This document shows positions 1 through 8,925 of a stretch of DNA of 49,712 bases, piece by piece; positions within the stretch are counted from its first letter, which is position 1, and every line of letters starts with the position of its first letter. The translations under genes were made by a program, and so were the position numbers. Source of the DNA: Methylobacterium aquaticum (GTDB lineage Bacteria > Pseudomonadota > Alphaproteobacteria > Rhizobiales > Beijerinckiaceae). The notes beneath the pieces were generated by a model that did no database searches, was not told where the DNA came from, and saw nothing but the letters and a program-made list of their open reading frames with translations. The stretch covers positions 1 to 49,712 of the forward strand of contig NZ_LABX01000252.1 in assembly GCF_001043915.1 (NCBI RefSeq), written 5' to 3'.

Positions 1-220
1 GACCCCGCCGACGCGCCCGCCCGAGATGAAGGTCGCCAACGCCGAGGAGATTCCGCCGCCGTCCCTGCGGCCGGCCCTCTCCGCATCGGCCTTGGTGGTG
101 TCGGGGCGGGGCGGCGGCATCGGGGCGGACTCGGGCTGCTCGAGGGCCGGCCGCAGGGACGGCGGCGGAATCTCCTCGGCGTTGGCGACCTTCATCTCGG
201 GCGGGCGCGTCGGCGGGGTC
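1..220. repeat. Perfect 79-bp inverted repeat at the window edge (arms 1-79 and 142-220)
   Basis: Bases 142-220 are the exact reverse complement of 1-79, with a 62-bp spacer (80-141). The match breaks at 80/141, and the outer end of arm 1 is the first base of the window. The whole structure lies in the tolA coding region, where a long perfect palindrome is not expected. A fold-back artefact at a contig end, near the repetitive Lys/Glu/Ala region of tolA, is the simplest reading; a real inverted duplication is the alternative. Confidence 0.9.
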
Positions 221-492
221 GGCACGTTGGCCTTGGCCTCGCCGGGGTCGTTCTCCTGCGGCTTGTCGGCAACCCGGTCGGCGCGCGGGCTTTTGGCCGG
301 GGCCTCGCCGTCGCGCTGACCTCTGGTCAATTCCGAAAACTGGTTCTCGGTGATGACCTCGACCGGCACGCCCTCCTCGGCCTGCGGCAGCGCGTGCGAG
401 GCGGCGGCGAACAACGCCAGCCCGATCAGCACCACATGCGCGCCGGCCGACACCCAGACGCCGGGCTCGGACCTGTCGAAGGGAAACACCAC
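1..492 (-). CDS. tolA: TolA, envelope-spanning protein of the Tol-Pal system (partial, N-terminal part)
   Basis: This is the first ~164 codons of TolA, running off the window start. A GTG start at 492 follows an AGGAGG ribosome site that overlaps the tolR stop. The protein opens with a short cytoplasmic segment and one hydrophobic helix (about residues 12-30, rich in V/L/A), then a Pro/Glu/Lys/Ala-rich stretch typical of the TolA periplasmic domain. TolA links the TolQ-TolR inner-membrane motor to TolB-Pal and supports outer-membrane constriction during division. It follows tolQ and tolR in the expected order. The reading frame stays open through positions 1-79, but those bases are the exact reverse complement of 142-220, so the last ~26 codons may not be genuine TolA sequence. 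Confidence 0.85.
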   Translation of the reverse strand, partial: MVFPFDRSEPGVWVSAGAHVVLIGLALFAAASHALPQAEEGVPVEVITENQFSELTRGQRDGEAPAKSPRADRVADKPQENDPGEAKANVPTPPTRPPEMKVANAEEIPPPSLRPALEQPESAPMPPPRPDTTKADAERAGRRDGGGISSALATFISGGRVGGV

Positions 493-508
493 GGCGAACC
501 CCGCCCTC

Positions 509-952
509 CTAACGCTGGTCGGGCTCGGTCACGAGGGCGACCTTCTTGAAGCCGCCGCTCGTCACGATCGCCATCACCTGGGCGACGCGGCCATAATCGA
601 CCCGCTTGTCGCCGCGCACGAACACCCGCTCCTCGAACCCGTCCTTGGCGGTGGCCGAGAGCCTGGCGACGATCGTGTCGTCGGTCAGCTCGTCCTCGCC
701 GAGAAAGACCTGACCGGTCTGCCGGATCGAGAGGGTGACCGGCTTCGAATCCTGGTTGAGCGGCGCGGCTTTGGTCTGCGGCAGGTCGAGGGGAACGCCG
801 ACCGTCATCATCGGCGCGGCGACCATGAAGATGATCAGCAGCACCAGCACGACGTCGATGAACGGCGTCATGTTGATCTCGTTGATCGCGCCGCCCCGCC
901 GGCCGCGCCGACGGCGCCCGCCGCCCTGTGCCGCTCCGGAGGCCATGCCCAT
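509..952 (-). CDS. tolR: TolR, ExbD/TolR-family proton-channel subunit
   Basis: TolR pairs with TolQ to use the proton motive force and drive TolA. The protein (147 aa from this start) has a Gly/Arg-rich cytoplasmic head, then the family signature INMTPFIDVVLVLLIIFMV, a single membrane helix carrying the conserved functional Asp, and a periplasmic domain of about 95 residues ending near EPDQR. ATG at 952 is preferred because an AAGGA site lies nine bases upstream; a TTG at 961 would add three residues. It lies 31 bp after tolQ and 16 bp before tolA, consistent with one transcript. Confidence 0.93.
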   Translation of the reverse strand: MGMASGAAQGGGRRRRGRRGGAINEINMTPFIDVVLVLLIIFMVAAPMMTVGVPLDLPQTKAAPLNQDSKPVTLSIRQTGQVFLGEDELTDDTIVARLSATAKDGFEERVFVRGDKRVDYGRVAQVMAIVTSGGFKKVALVTEPDQR

Positions 953-983
953 CTGGCTCAATCCTTCTTCACGAGGCCCGGGA

Positions 984-1700
984 TCAGGCCGCCAGCGCCA
1001 TGCGCTCGTCGATCTGGCGCGACAGGATGGCCGAGAACTCGTCGGCGAAGCCCTCCAGACGCCCTTGCGCCTTGGCCACGGAGGCCTGGAGCTTGTTGTA
1101 GGCGAGCACCGCGGGAATCGCCGCGAACAGGCCGATCGCGGTGGCGAACAGCGCCTCGGCGATGCCGGGCGCCACGACCGCGAGCGAGGTGTTCTTCGAG
1201 GCGGCGATCGACGTGAAGGCCGTCATGATGCCGAACACCGTGCCGAACAGGCCGATATAGGGGCCGGCCGAGCCGATCGAGGCCAGGAACAGCAGGCGCG
1301 AATCCAGCCGCTCGACCTCGCGCTGGATCGTGACGTCGAGCACCTTGTCGATGCGCTGGCCGAGGCTGCGGATCGAGCGGCCCGAACCCTCGTAGGAGCG
1401 ACGCCATTCGCGCATCGCGGCGACGAACAGGGCGGCGAGCCCGGTCGCCGGCTTGTCGTTGTAGGCGCGGTAGAGTTCCTCCAGCGGCCGGCCGGACCAG
1501 AACTCCTCCTCGAACGCATCCATCTCCGCCTTGGTGCGGCGGAAGAGCAGCGTCTTGTCGATGATGATCGACCAGCACCAGATCGACGAGCCGAGCAGGC
1601 CGAGCATCACCGCCTTGACCACGAAATGGGCCTGCCAGAACAGGCCGAACATCGTGATCTCGGCCACGGGCATCGCCTGGGCGGCATCGGCGGGATTCAT
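984..1700 (-). CDS. tolQ: TolQ, MotA/TolQ/ExbB proton-channel protein
   Basis: TolQ is the three-helix inner-membrane subunit of the Tol-Pal motor. The 238-residue length is usual for the family. Hydrophobic segments are visible near residues 25-45, 140-160 and 180-200; the second contains the family pattern GPYIGLFGTVFGIM and the third follows APGIAEALFATAIGL. The ATG at 1700 has a GAGGAAAG ribosome site just upstream. About 185 bp of non-coding sequence separates it from ybgC, so a promoter could lie there, although the ybgC-tolQRA order is the classic operon order. Confidence 0.95.
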   Translation of the reverse strand: MNPADAAQAMPVAEITMFGLFWQAHFVVKAVMLGLLGSSIWCWSIIIDKTLLFRRTKAEMDAFEEEFWSGRPLEELYRAYNDKPATGLAALFVAAMREWRRSYEGSGRSIRSLGQRIDKVLDVTIQREVERLDSRLLFLASIGSAGPYIGLFGTVFGIMTAFTSIAASKNTSLAVVAPGIAEALFATAIGLFAAIPAVLAYNKLQASVAKAQGRLEGFADEFSAILSRQIDERMALAA

Positions 1701-1885
1701 GCGGCTTTCCTCGCGTCCCGGGCCGCTCGACGGCCCTCGGGCACTCCAACCGGGATCGGGGCTTTTCGTATGATGGTTCGATCGCGCCCGAATCTGTCGA
1801 AAGTATGGGCCGCCGCTCCGCGAAGAGCGTTTGCCCGCCGCAAGTTAAGCCCCCGGCAGGGTTAAGGATTGGTGTGCGGAATCGC

Positions 1886-2329
1886 TCAACGGCGGGTCAG
1901 CGTGCGGCGCAGGGCCTCGGGCAGGCGCACCGCCCGTCCGTCGCGCACGCAGGCCACCACCACCTCGGCGCGCACCAGAACCTCGTCGCCGCGGCGGACC
2001 TCCTGGTCGAGATGCATCGAGGCGCCGCGCAACTCTCGGGTCGCGGTCAGCACCGTCAGGGCATCGTCCATGCGGGCGGGCTTGAGGTAGTCGAGGCTCA
2101 TCCGCCGCACCACGAAGACGAGGCCGTCCGCCTCCCGGTGCAGGTCGGACTGGTCGCCGGCGAGCCCGCGCAGCAGCTCGGTCCGGCCGCGCTCCATGAA
2201 GCGCAGGTAGCTCGCATGGTAGACGAAGCCGGAGAAATCCGTGTCCTCGTAGTAGACGCGCAGGGGCAGGGCGTGGGCGTCCGGGGGCATGGTCTCGGTC
2301 ACGCGGAGTTCGTCCTCGGTCTCATCCAT
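1886..2329 (-). CDS. ybgC: YbgC-type acyl-CoA thioesterase of the Tol-Pal cluster
   Basis: This is a 147-residue hot-dog-fold thioesterase. The hallmark YYEDTDFSGFVYHASYLRF is visible at residues 26-44; Asp31 aligns with the catalytic Asp of E. coli YbgC (established for the family). Members hydrolyse acyl-CoA thioesters and are commonly encoded just upstream of tolQ, as here. The role in Tol-Pal function is unclear in general; the link is by gene order. Confidence 0.92.
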   Translation of the reverse strand: MDETEDELRVTETMPPDAHALPLRVYYEDTDFSGFVYHASYLRFMERGRTELLRGLAGDQSDLHREADGLVFVVRRMSLDYLKPARMDDALTVLTATRELRGASMHLDQEVRRGDEVLVRAEVVVACVRDGRAVRLPEALRRTLTRR

Positions 2330-2593
2330 TCGCGCCTTGAACCGTCTCGGCCGAGATGAGGTGTCGACGGAGCGCGCATTTCCCCTTTTCCGGGTAGGTT
2401 ATCGCATTCACACAACTCGACCTGATCGTTCTTCCCCATTTGAAAGGAGCGCACCTCCCTTCACCATTGCGGGGAGGGGAAAGCGCGAGCGTTGAGAAGG
2501 ATCGGTCTTCAGAGGCGAAGTGTGAATCTGCAAGCCCGTGCGGAAGAGGGGATCCGGCGCTTTTACGTGAAATGAGGCCGGTGGAAAAATCGA

Positions 2594-3541
2594 TCACGCT
2601 GCCGCCTCCGCCCCCAGCTCCACCACCACGATCTCCGGCGGCACCCCGAGGCGGATCGGCGCGATGCTGAGGCCCAAGCCCCCCGAGATCACGAGGTCGC
2701 TCGCCTCGCGGACATGGCCGTAGACGTAGCGTCCGGGATAGCGCGAGGGGACCACCGGCGACCAGCCGAACAGCCGCACCTGACCGCCATGGGTGTGGCC
2801 CGACAGGGTCAGCGCGACCCGGGCGGGCACCTGGGCGAAGATATCGGGCTCGTGAGCCAGCAGGATCATCGGGGCGCCGTCCGGTACCGCCGCCAGGGTC
2901 TTGGGCAGGTCGTGCAGGCCCGGTCGCCTGTGACCGTAGCGGCGCCAGCCCGGCGTCAGGGCGATCTGGTCCTCGAGCCCGGCAAGCCACACCGGGCCGG
3001 CCCGGGTGGCGAGGGGCACGGCCTCGTTCGACAGGACCCGGATGCCGTTCTGCGTCAGCGCGGTACCGGCGATGGTCGGCCCCTTGCCGCGACGCTGAGC
3101 CTCGGCATCCGTCCACCAATCGTGGTTGCCGAGCACCGCGTAGACGCCGAGCGGCGCCGTGAGCGTGCTCAGGATCGGCGCCCATTCGGTGGCGGGCACA
3201 ACCCGCGTGACGTAACGCTGCCCCTCGACGAAATCGCCCACCAGCACGACGAGATCGGCCTGCAACGCATTGGTCGCCGCAACGATGCCGGCGATCCGCG
3301 CCGCGCTCATCCACGGCTCGCAGGCATGGATGTCGGTCAGCACCGCGATGCGAAGGCGCAACCCCGCCGGCCAGGGCGCGGCGGGGTTGGGCTTGATGGC
3401 GTAGGAGGTCACCACCTGCCGGAACGGCTCGATCCCGGTCGCATAGGCGCCGGTGCCGACGCCTGACAGCGCGAGGGCGCCCGCCCCCTGGAGCACGCGG
3501 CGGCGGGTGAACAGGCGATACCCCTGCCCCGCCTCACGCAT
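2594..3541 (-). CDS. Tat-exported metallophosphoesterase (calcineurin-like)
   Basis: The chosen start at 3541 gives 315 residues beginning with a twin-arginine signal (FTRRRVLQGAGALALSG) and an AYA cleavage-like site. Binuclear metal-binding motifs follow in order: LTDIHACEPW (DxH), VLVGDFVEG (GD), AVLGNHDWW (GNHD), LLAHEPD and LSGHTHGGQ (GHTH). This is the complete set for the YkuE/YaeI-like branch, some members of which cleave phosphodiester or lipid pyrophosphate bonds; the substrate here is unknown. Its ATG overlaps the ruvB stop by 8 bp, implying translational coupling. A frame open upstream of 3541 lies inside ruvB and was not used. Confidence 0.88.
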   Translation of the reverse strand: MREAGQGYRLFTRRRVLQGAGALALSGVGTGAYATGIEPFRQVVTSYAIKPNPAAPWPAGLRLRIAVLTDIHACEPWMSAARIAGIVAATNALQADLVVLVGDFVEGQRYVTRVVPATEWAPILSTLTAPLGVYAVLGNHDWWTDAEAQRRGKGPTIAGTALTQNGIRVLSNEAVPLATRAGPVWLAGLEDQIALTPGWRRYGHRRPGLHDLPKTLAAVPDGAPMILLAHEPDIFAQVPARVALTLSGHTHGGQVRLFGWSPVVPSRYPGRYVYGHVREASDLVISGGLGLSIAPIRLGVPPEIVVVELGAEAAA

Positions 3542-4586
3542 CCTCGTCCCCGCCGGCGAACAGGCCGAACTGCACGGTGGACTCGCGGTTCGGCTCCGGC
3601 AGGCCGAGATGGCGGAAGGCATGCGCGGTGAGCACCCGGCCGCGCGGTGTGCGCTGCACGAAGCCCTTCTGGATCAGATAGGGCTCGATGATCTCCTCGA
3701 TCGCGTCGCGCGGCTCGGAGAGCGCCGCCGCGATGGTCTCGACCCCGACCGGGCCGCCATTGAACGACTGGGCGATGAGGGTCAGGTATTTCCGGTCCAT
3801 CGTGTCGAGGCCGGCGGGATCGACGTCGAGGAGCCGCAACGCCCGGTCGGCGATGGCCCGGGTGATGGTGGGGGCATCCTCCACGATGGCGAAGTCGCGC
3901 ACCCGGCGCAGGAGCCGCCCGGCGATGCGCGGCGTGCCGCGGGCGCGTTTGGCGATCTCGTTGGCGCCGTCCGGCGCCATGCCGATGCCGAGCACCCGGG
4001 CGCCGCGGCTGACGATCAATTCGAGTTCGTCGATATCGTAGAATTCGAGCCGGACCGGGATGCCGAAGCGGTCGCGCAACGGCGTGGTCAGCAGCCCCGC
4101 CCGGGTGGTGGCGGCCACCAGCGTGAATTTCGGCAGTTCGATCTTCACCGAGCGGGCGGCTGGCCCCTCGCCGATGATCAGGTCGAGCTGGTAATCCTCC
4201 ATCGCCGGATAGAGGATCTCCTCCACCGCCGGGTTGAGGCGATGGATCTCGTCGATGAACAGGACGTCGCGCTCGTCGAGGTTGGTGAGCTGCGCGGCGA
4301 GATCCCCGGCCTTGGCGATCACCGGGCCGGAGGTCGAGCGGAAGTTCACCCCGAGTTCGCGGGCGACGATCTGGGCGAGCGTGGTCTTGCCGAGGCCGGG
4401 CGGCCCGACGAACAGCACGTGGTCGAGGGCCTGGCCGGTCTTCTTTGCCGCGTCGATGAAGACCTGGAGGTTGGCGCGCGCCGCCTTCTGGCCGGTGAAG
4501 TCGGCGAGGCTGAGCGGCCGGATCGAGGCTTCGGCATCGTCCATGCGGCGCTCGGGGGTGAGGAGGGCTTTGCTGGGCTTGCTCAC
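3534..4586 (-). CDS. ruvB: RuvB, Holliday-junction branch-migration ATPase
   Basis: RuvB is the hexameric AAA+ motor that drives branch migration with RuvA. Visible motifs are Walker A (GPPGLGKTT), Walker B (LFIDEIH), sensor-1 region (LVAATTRAG), the GTPRIAGRLLRR segment and the C-terminal winged helix (YLIQKGFVQRTPRGR). A GTG start at 4586 gives 350 aa, the usual size; an ATG at 4607 is possible. ruvC and ruvA, often immediately upstream in alphaproteobacteria, are absent here, where the divergent chrA gene sits instead. The gene heads a minus-strand run into the phosphoesterase, ybgC and the tol genes. Confidence 0.95.
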   Translation of the reverse strand: MSKPSKALLTPERRMDDAEASIRPLSLADFTGQKAARANLQVFIDAAKKTGQALDHVLFVGPPGLGKTTLAQIVARELGVNFRSTSGPVIAKAGDLAAQLTNLDERDVLFIDEIHRLNPAVEEILYPAMEDYQLDLIIGEGPAARSVKIELPKFTLVAATTRAGLLTTPLRDRFGIPVRLEFYDIDELELIVSRGARVLGIGMAPDGANEIAKRARGTPRIAGRLLRRVRDFAIVEDAPTITRAIADRALRLLDVDPAGLDTMDRKYLTLIAQSFNGGPVGVETIAAALSEPRDAIEEIIEPYLIQKGFVQRTPRGRVLTAHAFRHLGLPEPNRESTVQFGLFAGGDEDA

Positions 4587-4738
4587 GCGGGACCTGACGG
4601 GGTGCATCAACGGCGGCGCGAGGCCGGCGGCATCCGCACGCGCGGCAACCCGCCCGGCGGATGTAATCGCCGGCCTCTGTCGCACAACGCGACCGATCGC
4701 GCTACGCTGCGGCGCATCCCACCCGGAGAGCCTGCTGC

Positions 4739-6124
4739 GTGACGAGCCCCGAGACCGCGACGCTTGACCGGGCGCCGCCCCGGCCCGTCACCCTGGCGCA
4801 GGCCCTGCCGGTCTGGCTGCGGATCGCCGCCCTGTCCTTCGGCGGGCCGGCCGGGCAGATCGCGGTGATGCACCGGGTGCTGGTCGAGGAGAAGCGCTGG
4901 ATCTCCGAGAACCGCTTCCTGCATGCCCTCAATTTCTGCACCCTGCTGCCCGGCCCGGAGGCGCAGCAGCTCGCCACTTACGTCGGCTGGCTGATGCACG
5001 GGCCCCGGGGCGGGCTGCTGGCCGGCGGGCTGTTCGTGCTGCCCGGGCTCCTCGCCATCATGGCCCTGAGCTGGATCTACGTCCTGTACGGGCAGGCCGG
5101 ACCGGTCGCCGGGCTGTTCTTCGGCCTCAAGGCCGCGGTGCTCGCGATCGTCCTCGAAGCGGTGCAGCGCATCGGCCGGCGCGCCTTGCGCGGCCCGGTG
5201 ATGACCGGGCTCGCCGCTGCCGCTTTCGTGGGCATTTTTGTCTTCGACGTGCCGTTCCCGCTCGTCGTCGTGGTGGCGGGCCTCGTCGGCTTCCTTGGCG
5301 GCCGGGCCGGGCATCCGGCCTTCCGTCCCGGCGGCGGGCACGCGACGGCGGCAACGGGCGCCGCCTACCTGTTCGGCGACGACGCGCTGCCGCGCGAGCG
5401 CGCGACCTGGCGCGACACACGGACGACCCTCGCCATCTGGGCGGCGATCTGGCTCGTCCCGGTCGCCGCTCTGGTCCTGGCGCTCGGGCCCGATGACGTC
5501 TTTTCGCGCATCGCGGTGTTCTTCTCCACGATGGCGCTGGTGACCTTCGGCGGCGCTTACGCGGCGCTCGCCTACGTGGCGCAGGCGGCGGTGGAGCAGT
5601 ACGGCTGGATGCAGCCCGGCGAGATGCTCGACGGGCTCGGCATGGCCGAGACCACGCCCGGCCCGCTCATCATGGTGACGCAGTTCGTCGGCTTCCTCGC
5701 CGCGTCCCGGGCCCCCGGGCCGCTGCCCGCCCTGGTGGCCGGGACCTTGGGGGGGCTTCTCACCACCTGGGTCACCTTCGCGCCCTGCTTCCTGTGGATC
5801 TTCGTCGGCGCCCCGTATGTCGAGCGCCTGCGCGGCCACGCGGCGCTGGCCGGCGCGCTCTCGGCGATCACCGCGGCGGTGGTGGGGGTGATCCTCAACC
5901 TGGCGGTCTGGTTCGCCCTCCACACGCTGTTCCGGACCGTGCGCCCGGTGACTTTCGGGCCGCTCCGGCTCGACCTGCCGGTGCTCGCGAGCGTCGATCC
6001 CTACGCGCTGGCCCTGGCGCTCGCCGCGGTCGTGGCGGTGTTCCGCTTCCGGGTCGGGATGCTCCCGGTGCTGGGGGCATGCGCGGCGGCGGGCGTGGGG
6101 TTGCGGCTGGCGGGGCTGATCTGA
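4739..6124 (+). CDS. chrA: ChrA-type chromate transporter (CHR family, long form)
   Basis: This is a 461-residue membrane protein with two homologous halves, as in the long two-domain CHR proteins. Each half shows the family pattern: LSFGGPAGQIAVMHR with LNFCTLLPGPEAQQLATYVGW in the N half, and LVTFGGAYAALAYV with GLGMAETTPGPLIMVTQFVGF in the C half. CHR proteins export chromate (known for the family); actual chromate resistance here is an inference. The start is GTG at 4739. It is transcribed divergently from ruvB with a gap of about 150 bp. Confidence 0.92.
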   Translation: MTSPETATLDRAPPRPVTLAQALPVWLRIAALSFGGPAGQIAVMHRVLVEEKRWISENRFLHALNFCTLLPGPEAQQLATYVGWLMHGPRGGLLAGGLFVLPGLLAIMALSWIYVLYGQAGPVAGLFFGLKAAVLAIVLEAVQRIGRRALRGPVMTGLAAAAFVGIFVFDVPFPLVVVVAGLVGFLGGRAGHPAFRPGGGHATAATGAAYLFGDDALPRERATWRDTRTTLAIWAAIWLVPVAALVLALGPDDVFSRIAVFFSTMALVTFGGAYAALAYVAQAAVEQYGWMQPGEMLDGLGMAETTPGPLIMVTQFVGFLAASRAPGPLPALVAGTLGGLLTTWVTFAPCFLWIFVGAPYVERLRGHAALAGALSAITAAVVGVILNLAVWFALHTLFRTVRPVTFGPLRLDLPVLASVDPYALALALAAVVAVFRFRVGMLPVLGACAAAGVGLRLAGLI

Positions 6125-6265
6125 AACCGTGCCCCCCAGGACCCGACCGCATGCTCTCGTCCTTCATCCCGCCGACCACCTCGTCCTGAGCTGACCGGCG
6201 ATCGAGGATCGCCCGCACCTCGGGATCAGGCTGGAGACGGGATGAAGTGAGCCTTCCGCATCGCT

Positions 6266-6368
6266 AGAGCACTTCACGATTGCATTGCAATCGCGAAGCT
6301 TCTCTAGCTGTTTGATCTTGCCGCATTTTCTACGACGAACCGGTATCCACTTCGTCGGACAATGCTCT
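6266..6368. repeat. 103-bp intergenic repeat, family I, copy 1
   Basis: The unit starts AGAGCA and ends TGCTCT (short terminal inverted repeat). It matches 31338-31440 over its full 103 bp with scattered differences, and its right end matches 44281-44320. It lies between chrA and the convergent GST gene. Similar AGAGC-bounded intergenic elements are common in Rhizobiales genomes; it encodes nothing visible. Confidence 0.85.
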
Positions 6369-6391
6369 ATGATGCGCCGGCAACAACGATG

Positions 6392-7045
6392 TCAGAACTC
6401 CATGTCGAGTTCCTCGATCTCCTCCGGCTCCTGCTCCGCCGCGGCGATCCACTCCCGCATCAGGTCCCAGTCCATGATCCGGTCGCGGTAGGCGGCGCAA
6501 TCGGGCGGCAGGGCGACGCCGTAGGTGACGAAGCGGGTGCAGACCGGGGCGTACATGGCATCCGCGACCACCGGCCGCTCGCCGAACAGGAACGGCCCCC
6601 CATGGGCCTTGAGCGCCTCCTGCCAGATCTCGACCACCCGGGCGATGTCGCCCTGGGCGCCGCCCCAGAGCTTGAAGTCGGTGTAGCGGGCGCGCAGGTT
6701 CATCGGCAGGGCCGAGCGCAGATTGATGAAGCCGCCATGCATCTCGCCCGAGATCGAGCGCGACCAGGAGCGGGCAGCGAGATCCTCGGGCAGGAGCCCG
6801 GCCTGAGGCCGCACCTCGGTGAGGTACTGGGCGATGGCGAGCACGTCCCAGACCCGCACCGCGCCGTGGGTGAGACGCGGCACCAGGAACGAGGGCGTGA
6901 GGTGCAAGAGCTCGGCCCGGCTCGCCGGATCGCCGGACAGGACCTCCACGTCGAGGTCGAGCCCCGCCATGCGGCAGAGCAGCCAGCCTCGCAGCGACCA
7001 GGACGAATAGTTGCGGCTTGAGATCGTCAGCGTCGCCTCGGCCAT
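6392..7045 (-). CDS. Glutathione S-transferase family protein
   Basis: The 217-residue protein has a thioredoxin-like N domain (ISSRNYSSWSLRGWLLCR, with the Ser-rich active-site loop of several bacterial GSTs; then PSFLVPRLTHGAVRVWD in the glutathione-binding position) and an all-helical C domain (FLFGERPVVADAMYAPV, the GST N-capping region). GSTs conjugate or reduce electrophiles; the substrate cannot be told. The ATG at 7045 begins a recognisable GST start (MAEATLTISSRNYSSW); the frame is open far upstream, but that part is antisense to phaZ. Confidence 0.88.
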   Translation of the reverse strand: MAEATLTISSRNYSSWSLRGWLLCRMAGLDLDVEVLSGDPASRAELLHLTPSFLVPRLTHGAVRVWDVLAIAQYLTEVRPQAGLLPEDLAARSWSRSISGEMHGGFINLRSALPMNLRARYTDFKLWGGAQGDIARVVEIWQEALKAHGGPFLFGERPVVADAMYAPVCTRFVTYGVALPPDCAAYRDRIMDWDLMREWIAAAEQEPEEIEELDMEF

Positions 7046-7375
7046 GCCGTATCCTCCCCGGGCCGGTTTCGCGCGGCCCGTCTGCCCCTGGATTCCCGGC
7101 CCGGCGATCCAAGACTCGTGCCGGTCGCCTGGGGCGATCGGACCGCGCGGTGGCGGCGGTCTGCGCCGCCGCAATCTTCGCGCAAGTGACACGGACCTAG
7201 ACTGCCCCTGAAGACGGACGTGAGAGGACTGACTTGGCACGAGGGTCGCATCCCGCGAGCGCTGGGGATGGCCGCCATGCTCCGCCGAAAGTCCGGTCGC
7301 GGGAGGAGGAAGCCATGCCCTACGCTTGCCGGCGGGCCGCATCCCGCGCGTGTCCGTGAGGGAGAGCCCGGGCCG

Positions 7376-8605
7376 ATGCTCTATGATGCCTTCGAGGTCC
7401 AGTCGGATTTGGCCAGCGCTACCCGCGCCTGGGGGCGGGTGCTGCACGGGGGCACGTCGCCCTGGACACGGGCCGGCTACGGCGCGCCGGCGACCTGGGT
7501 CGCGGCCGCCGCCCGGATGATGATGCGGGCCGGCCTCACCCACACGCGGCCCTCCTACGGGATCGACGCCGTGCGGATCGGCAACCGCGAGGTGCCGGTG
7601 ACCGAGGAGCCGGTGCTCTCGACGCCCTTCGGCACCCTGCTGCGTTTCCGCAAGGACATGGTCAGCGAGCAGCCGCGGGTGCTGGTGGTGGCGCCCCTGT
7701 CGGGCCATTTCGGCACGCTGCTCCGCGGAACCGTGCGGACCCTGCTCGCCGACCACGACGTCTACATCACCGACTGGCACAATGCCCGAGACGTGCCCCT
7801 GAGCGCCGGCCGCTTCGGCTTCGACGATTACGTCGCCCATCTGGTGCAGTTCCTGGAGGCGATCGGCGAGGGCGCCCACCTCGTGGCGGTGTGCCAGCCC
7901 TGCGTGCAGGCCCTCGCCGCCGCCGCCGTGATGGCCGAGAGCCGCAACGCGGCGCATCCGGCGAGCATGACCCTGATGGCCGGCCCGGTCGACACCCGGA
8001 TCAACCCGACCAAGGTCAACGAACTCGCCACCTCGCGGCCGATCGCGTGGTTCGAGCGCAACCTGATCGCCACCGTGCCGCGCCGCCATGCCGGGGCCGG
8101 GCGGCGGGTCTATCCGGGCTTCATGCAGGTGGGGGCCTTCATGTCGATGAACGCCGCGCGCCACATGCACGGCCATCTCGACCTCTACTGGCACCTCGCC
8201 GAGGGCGAGACCGCCAAGGAATCCCAGGCGAAGGCGGCGCAGATCGAGACCTTCTACGACGAGTATTTCGCCGTGCTCGACCTCGCGGCGGAATTCTACC
8301 TCGAGACGGTCAAGACCGTGTTCCAGGACGCGACCCTGGCGCAGAACAAGCTGACCTTCCGCGGCAGCCCGATCGACATGCGGGCGATCCGCAAGACTGC
8401 CCTGATGACGGTGGAGGGCGAGCGCGACGACATCTGCTCCGTCGGCCAGACGATGGCGGCACACGACCTCTGCGGCGGCCTGAAGCCGTTCCGCAAGCGC
8501 CACCACCTCCAGGCCGGCGTCGGCCATTACGGGGTGTTCTCGGGCCGCAAATGGGAGAGCCAGACCTACCCGCTGGTGCGCAACTTCATCCAGGCCAATG
8601 CGTGA
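7376..8605 (+). CDS. phaZ: Intracellular polyhydroxyalkanoate depolymerase
   Basis: This 409-residue protein matches the intracellular PHB depolymerase family that mobilises storage granules to hydroxybutyrate. The lipase-box equivalent is VAVCQPCVQAL, with Cys173 at the nucleophile position, as in the Cys-type Ralstonia PhaZ1. A later Asp (VEGERDDIC) and the His in VGHYGVFSG complete a likely triad. ATG 7376 (MLYDAFEVQSD) fits the family N terminus; a frame open to 7220 gives an unlikely extension. It stands alone, with rpsU about 320 bp downstream. Confidence 0.93.
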   Translation: MLYDAFEVQSDLASATRAWGRVLHGGTSPWTRAGYGAPATWVAAAARMMMRAGLTHTRPSYGIDAVRIGNREVPVTEEPVLSTPFGTLLRFRKDMVSEQPRVLVVAPLSGHFGTLLRGTVRTLLADHDVYITDWHNARDVPLSAGRFGFDDYVAHLVQFLEAIGEGAHLVAVCQPCVQALAAAAVMAESRNAAHPASMTLMAGPVDTRINPTKVNELATSRPIAWFERNLIATVPRRHAGAGRRVYPGFMQVGAFMSMNAARHMHGHLDLYWHLAEGETAKESQAKAAQIETFYDEYFAVLDLAAEFYLETVKTVFQDATLAQNKLTFRGSPIDMRAIRKTALMTVEGERDDICSVGQTMAAHDLCGGLKPFRKRHHLQAGVGHYGVFSGRKWESQTYPLVRNFIQANA

Positions 8606-8925
8606 TCCCGCATCACCGTCGCGTGTCTGCGACGGTGCCCCGCGCGACGCCTGATCCGCCACCCTGGCCGCTCAAATTTCGCTCAGGCGGCCACTCCCCG
8701 GTTGGAAGTTGTAGCGGAGTGGTGTAAGGCCCCGATCAGGCGCATACCGTGCGCCGACAGCTTGCGCCGGGCTCCGGTGCGACCGCGATGCGACCTAAGC
8801 CCCTCCCGGTCCTTCAGGGGCCGGGCCGTGGGGCGCATTGCGGTTGGTCGGGCAGGCAGCCATCCGGGCGCGTTCCGCGCAAGGTCGGCCACGATGTTAC
8901 GATTTAGACAAAAGGACATACACCC
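8606..8925. other. Intergenic region before rpsU, no gene seen
   Basis: These 320 bp hold the phaZ 3' flank and the rpsU leader. The only clear signal is an AAAAGGA ribosome site at about 8910-8916 before the rpsU TTG. Open frames on either strand lack family features. Confidence 0.6.

Noticed and set aside
1840..1867. TTAA...TTAA pair upstream of tolQ as a CtrA site
   Set aside because: The spacing is 13 bp, not 7, so it does not fit the CtrA consensus.
4607..5923. Minus-strand frame opposite chrA
   Set aside because: Low-complexity Arg/Gly/Glu-rich translation; chrA on the plus strand has complete family motifs.
7046..8662. Minus-strand frame extending the GST upstream by more than 500 codons
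   Set aside because: The extension is antisense to phaZ; the GST domain starts at 7045.
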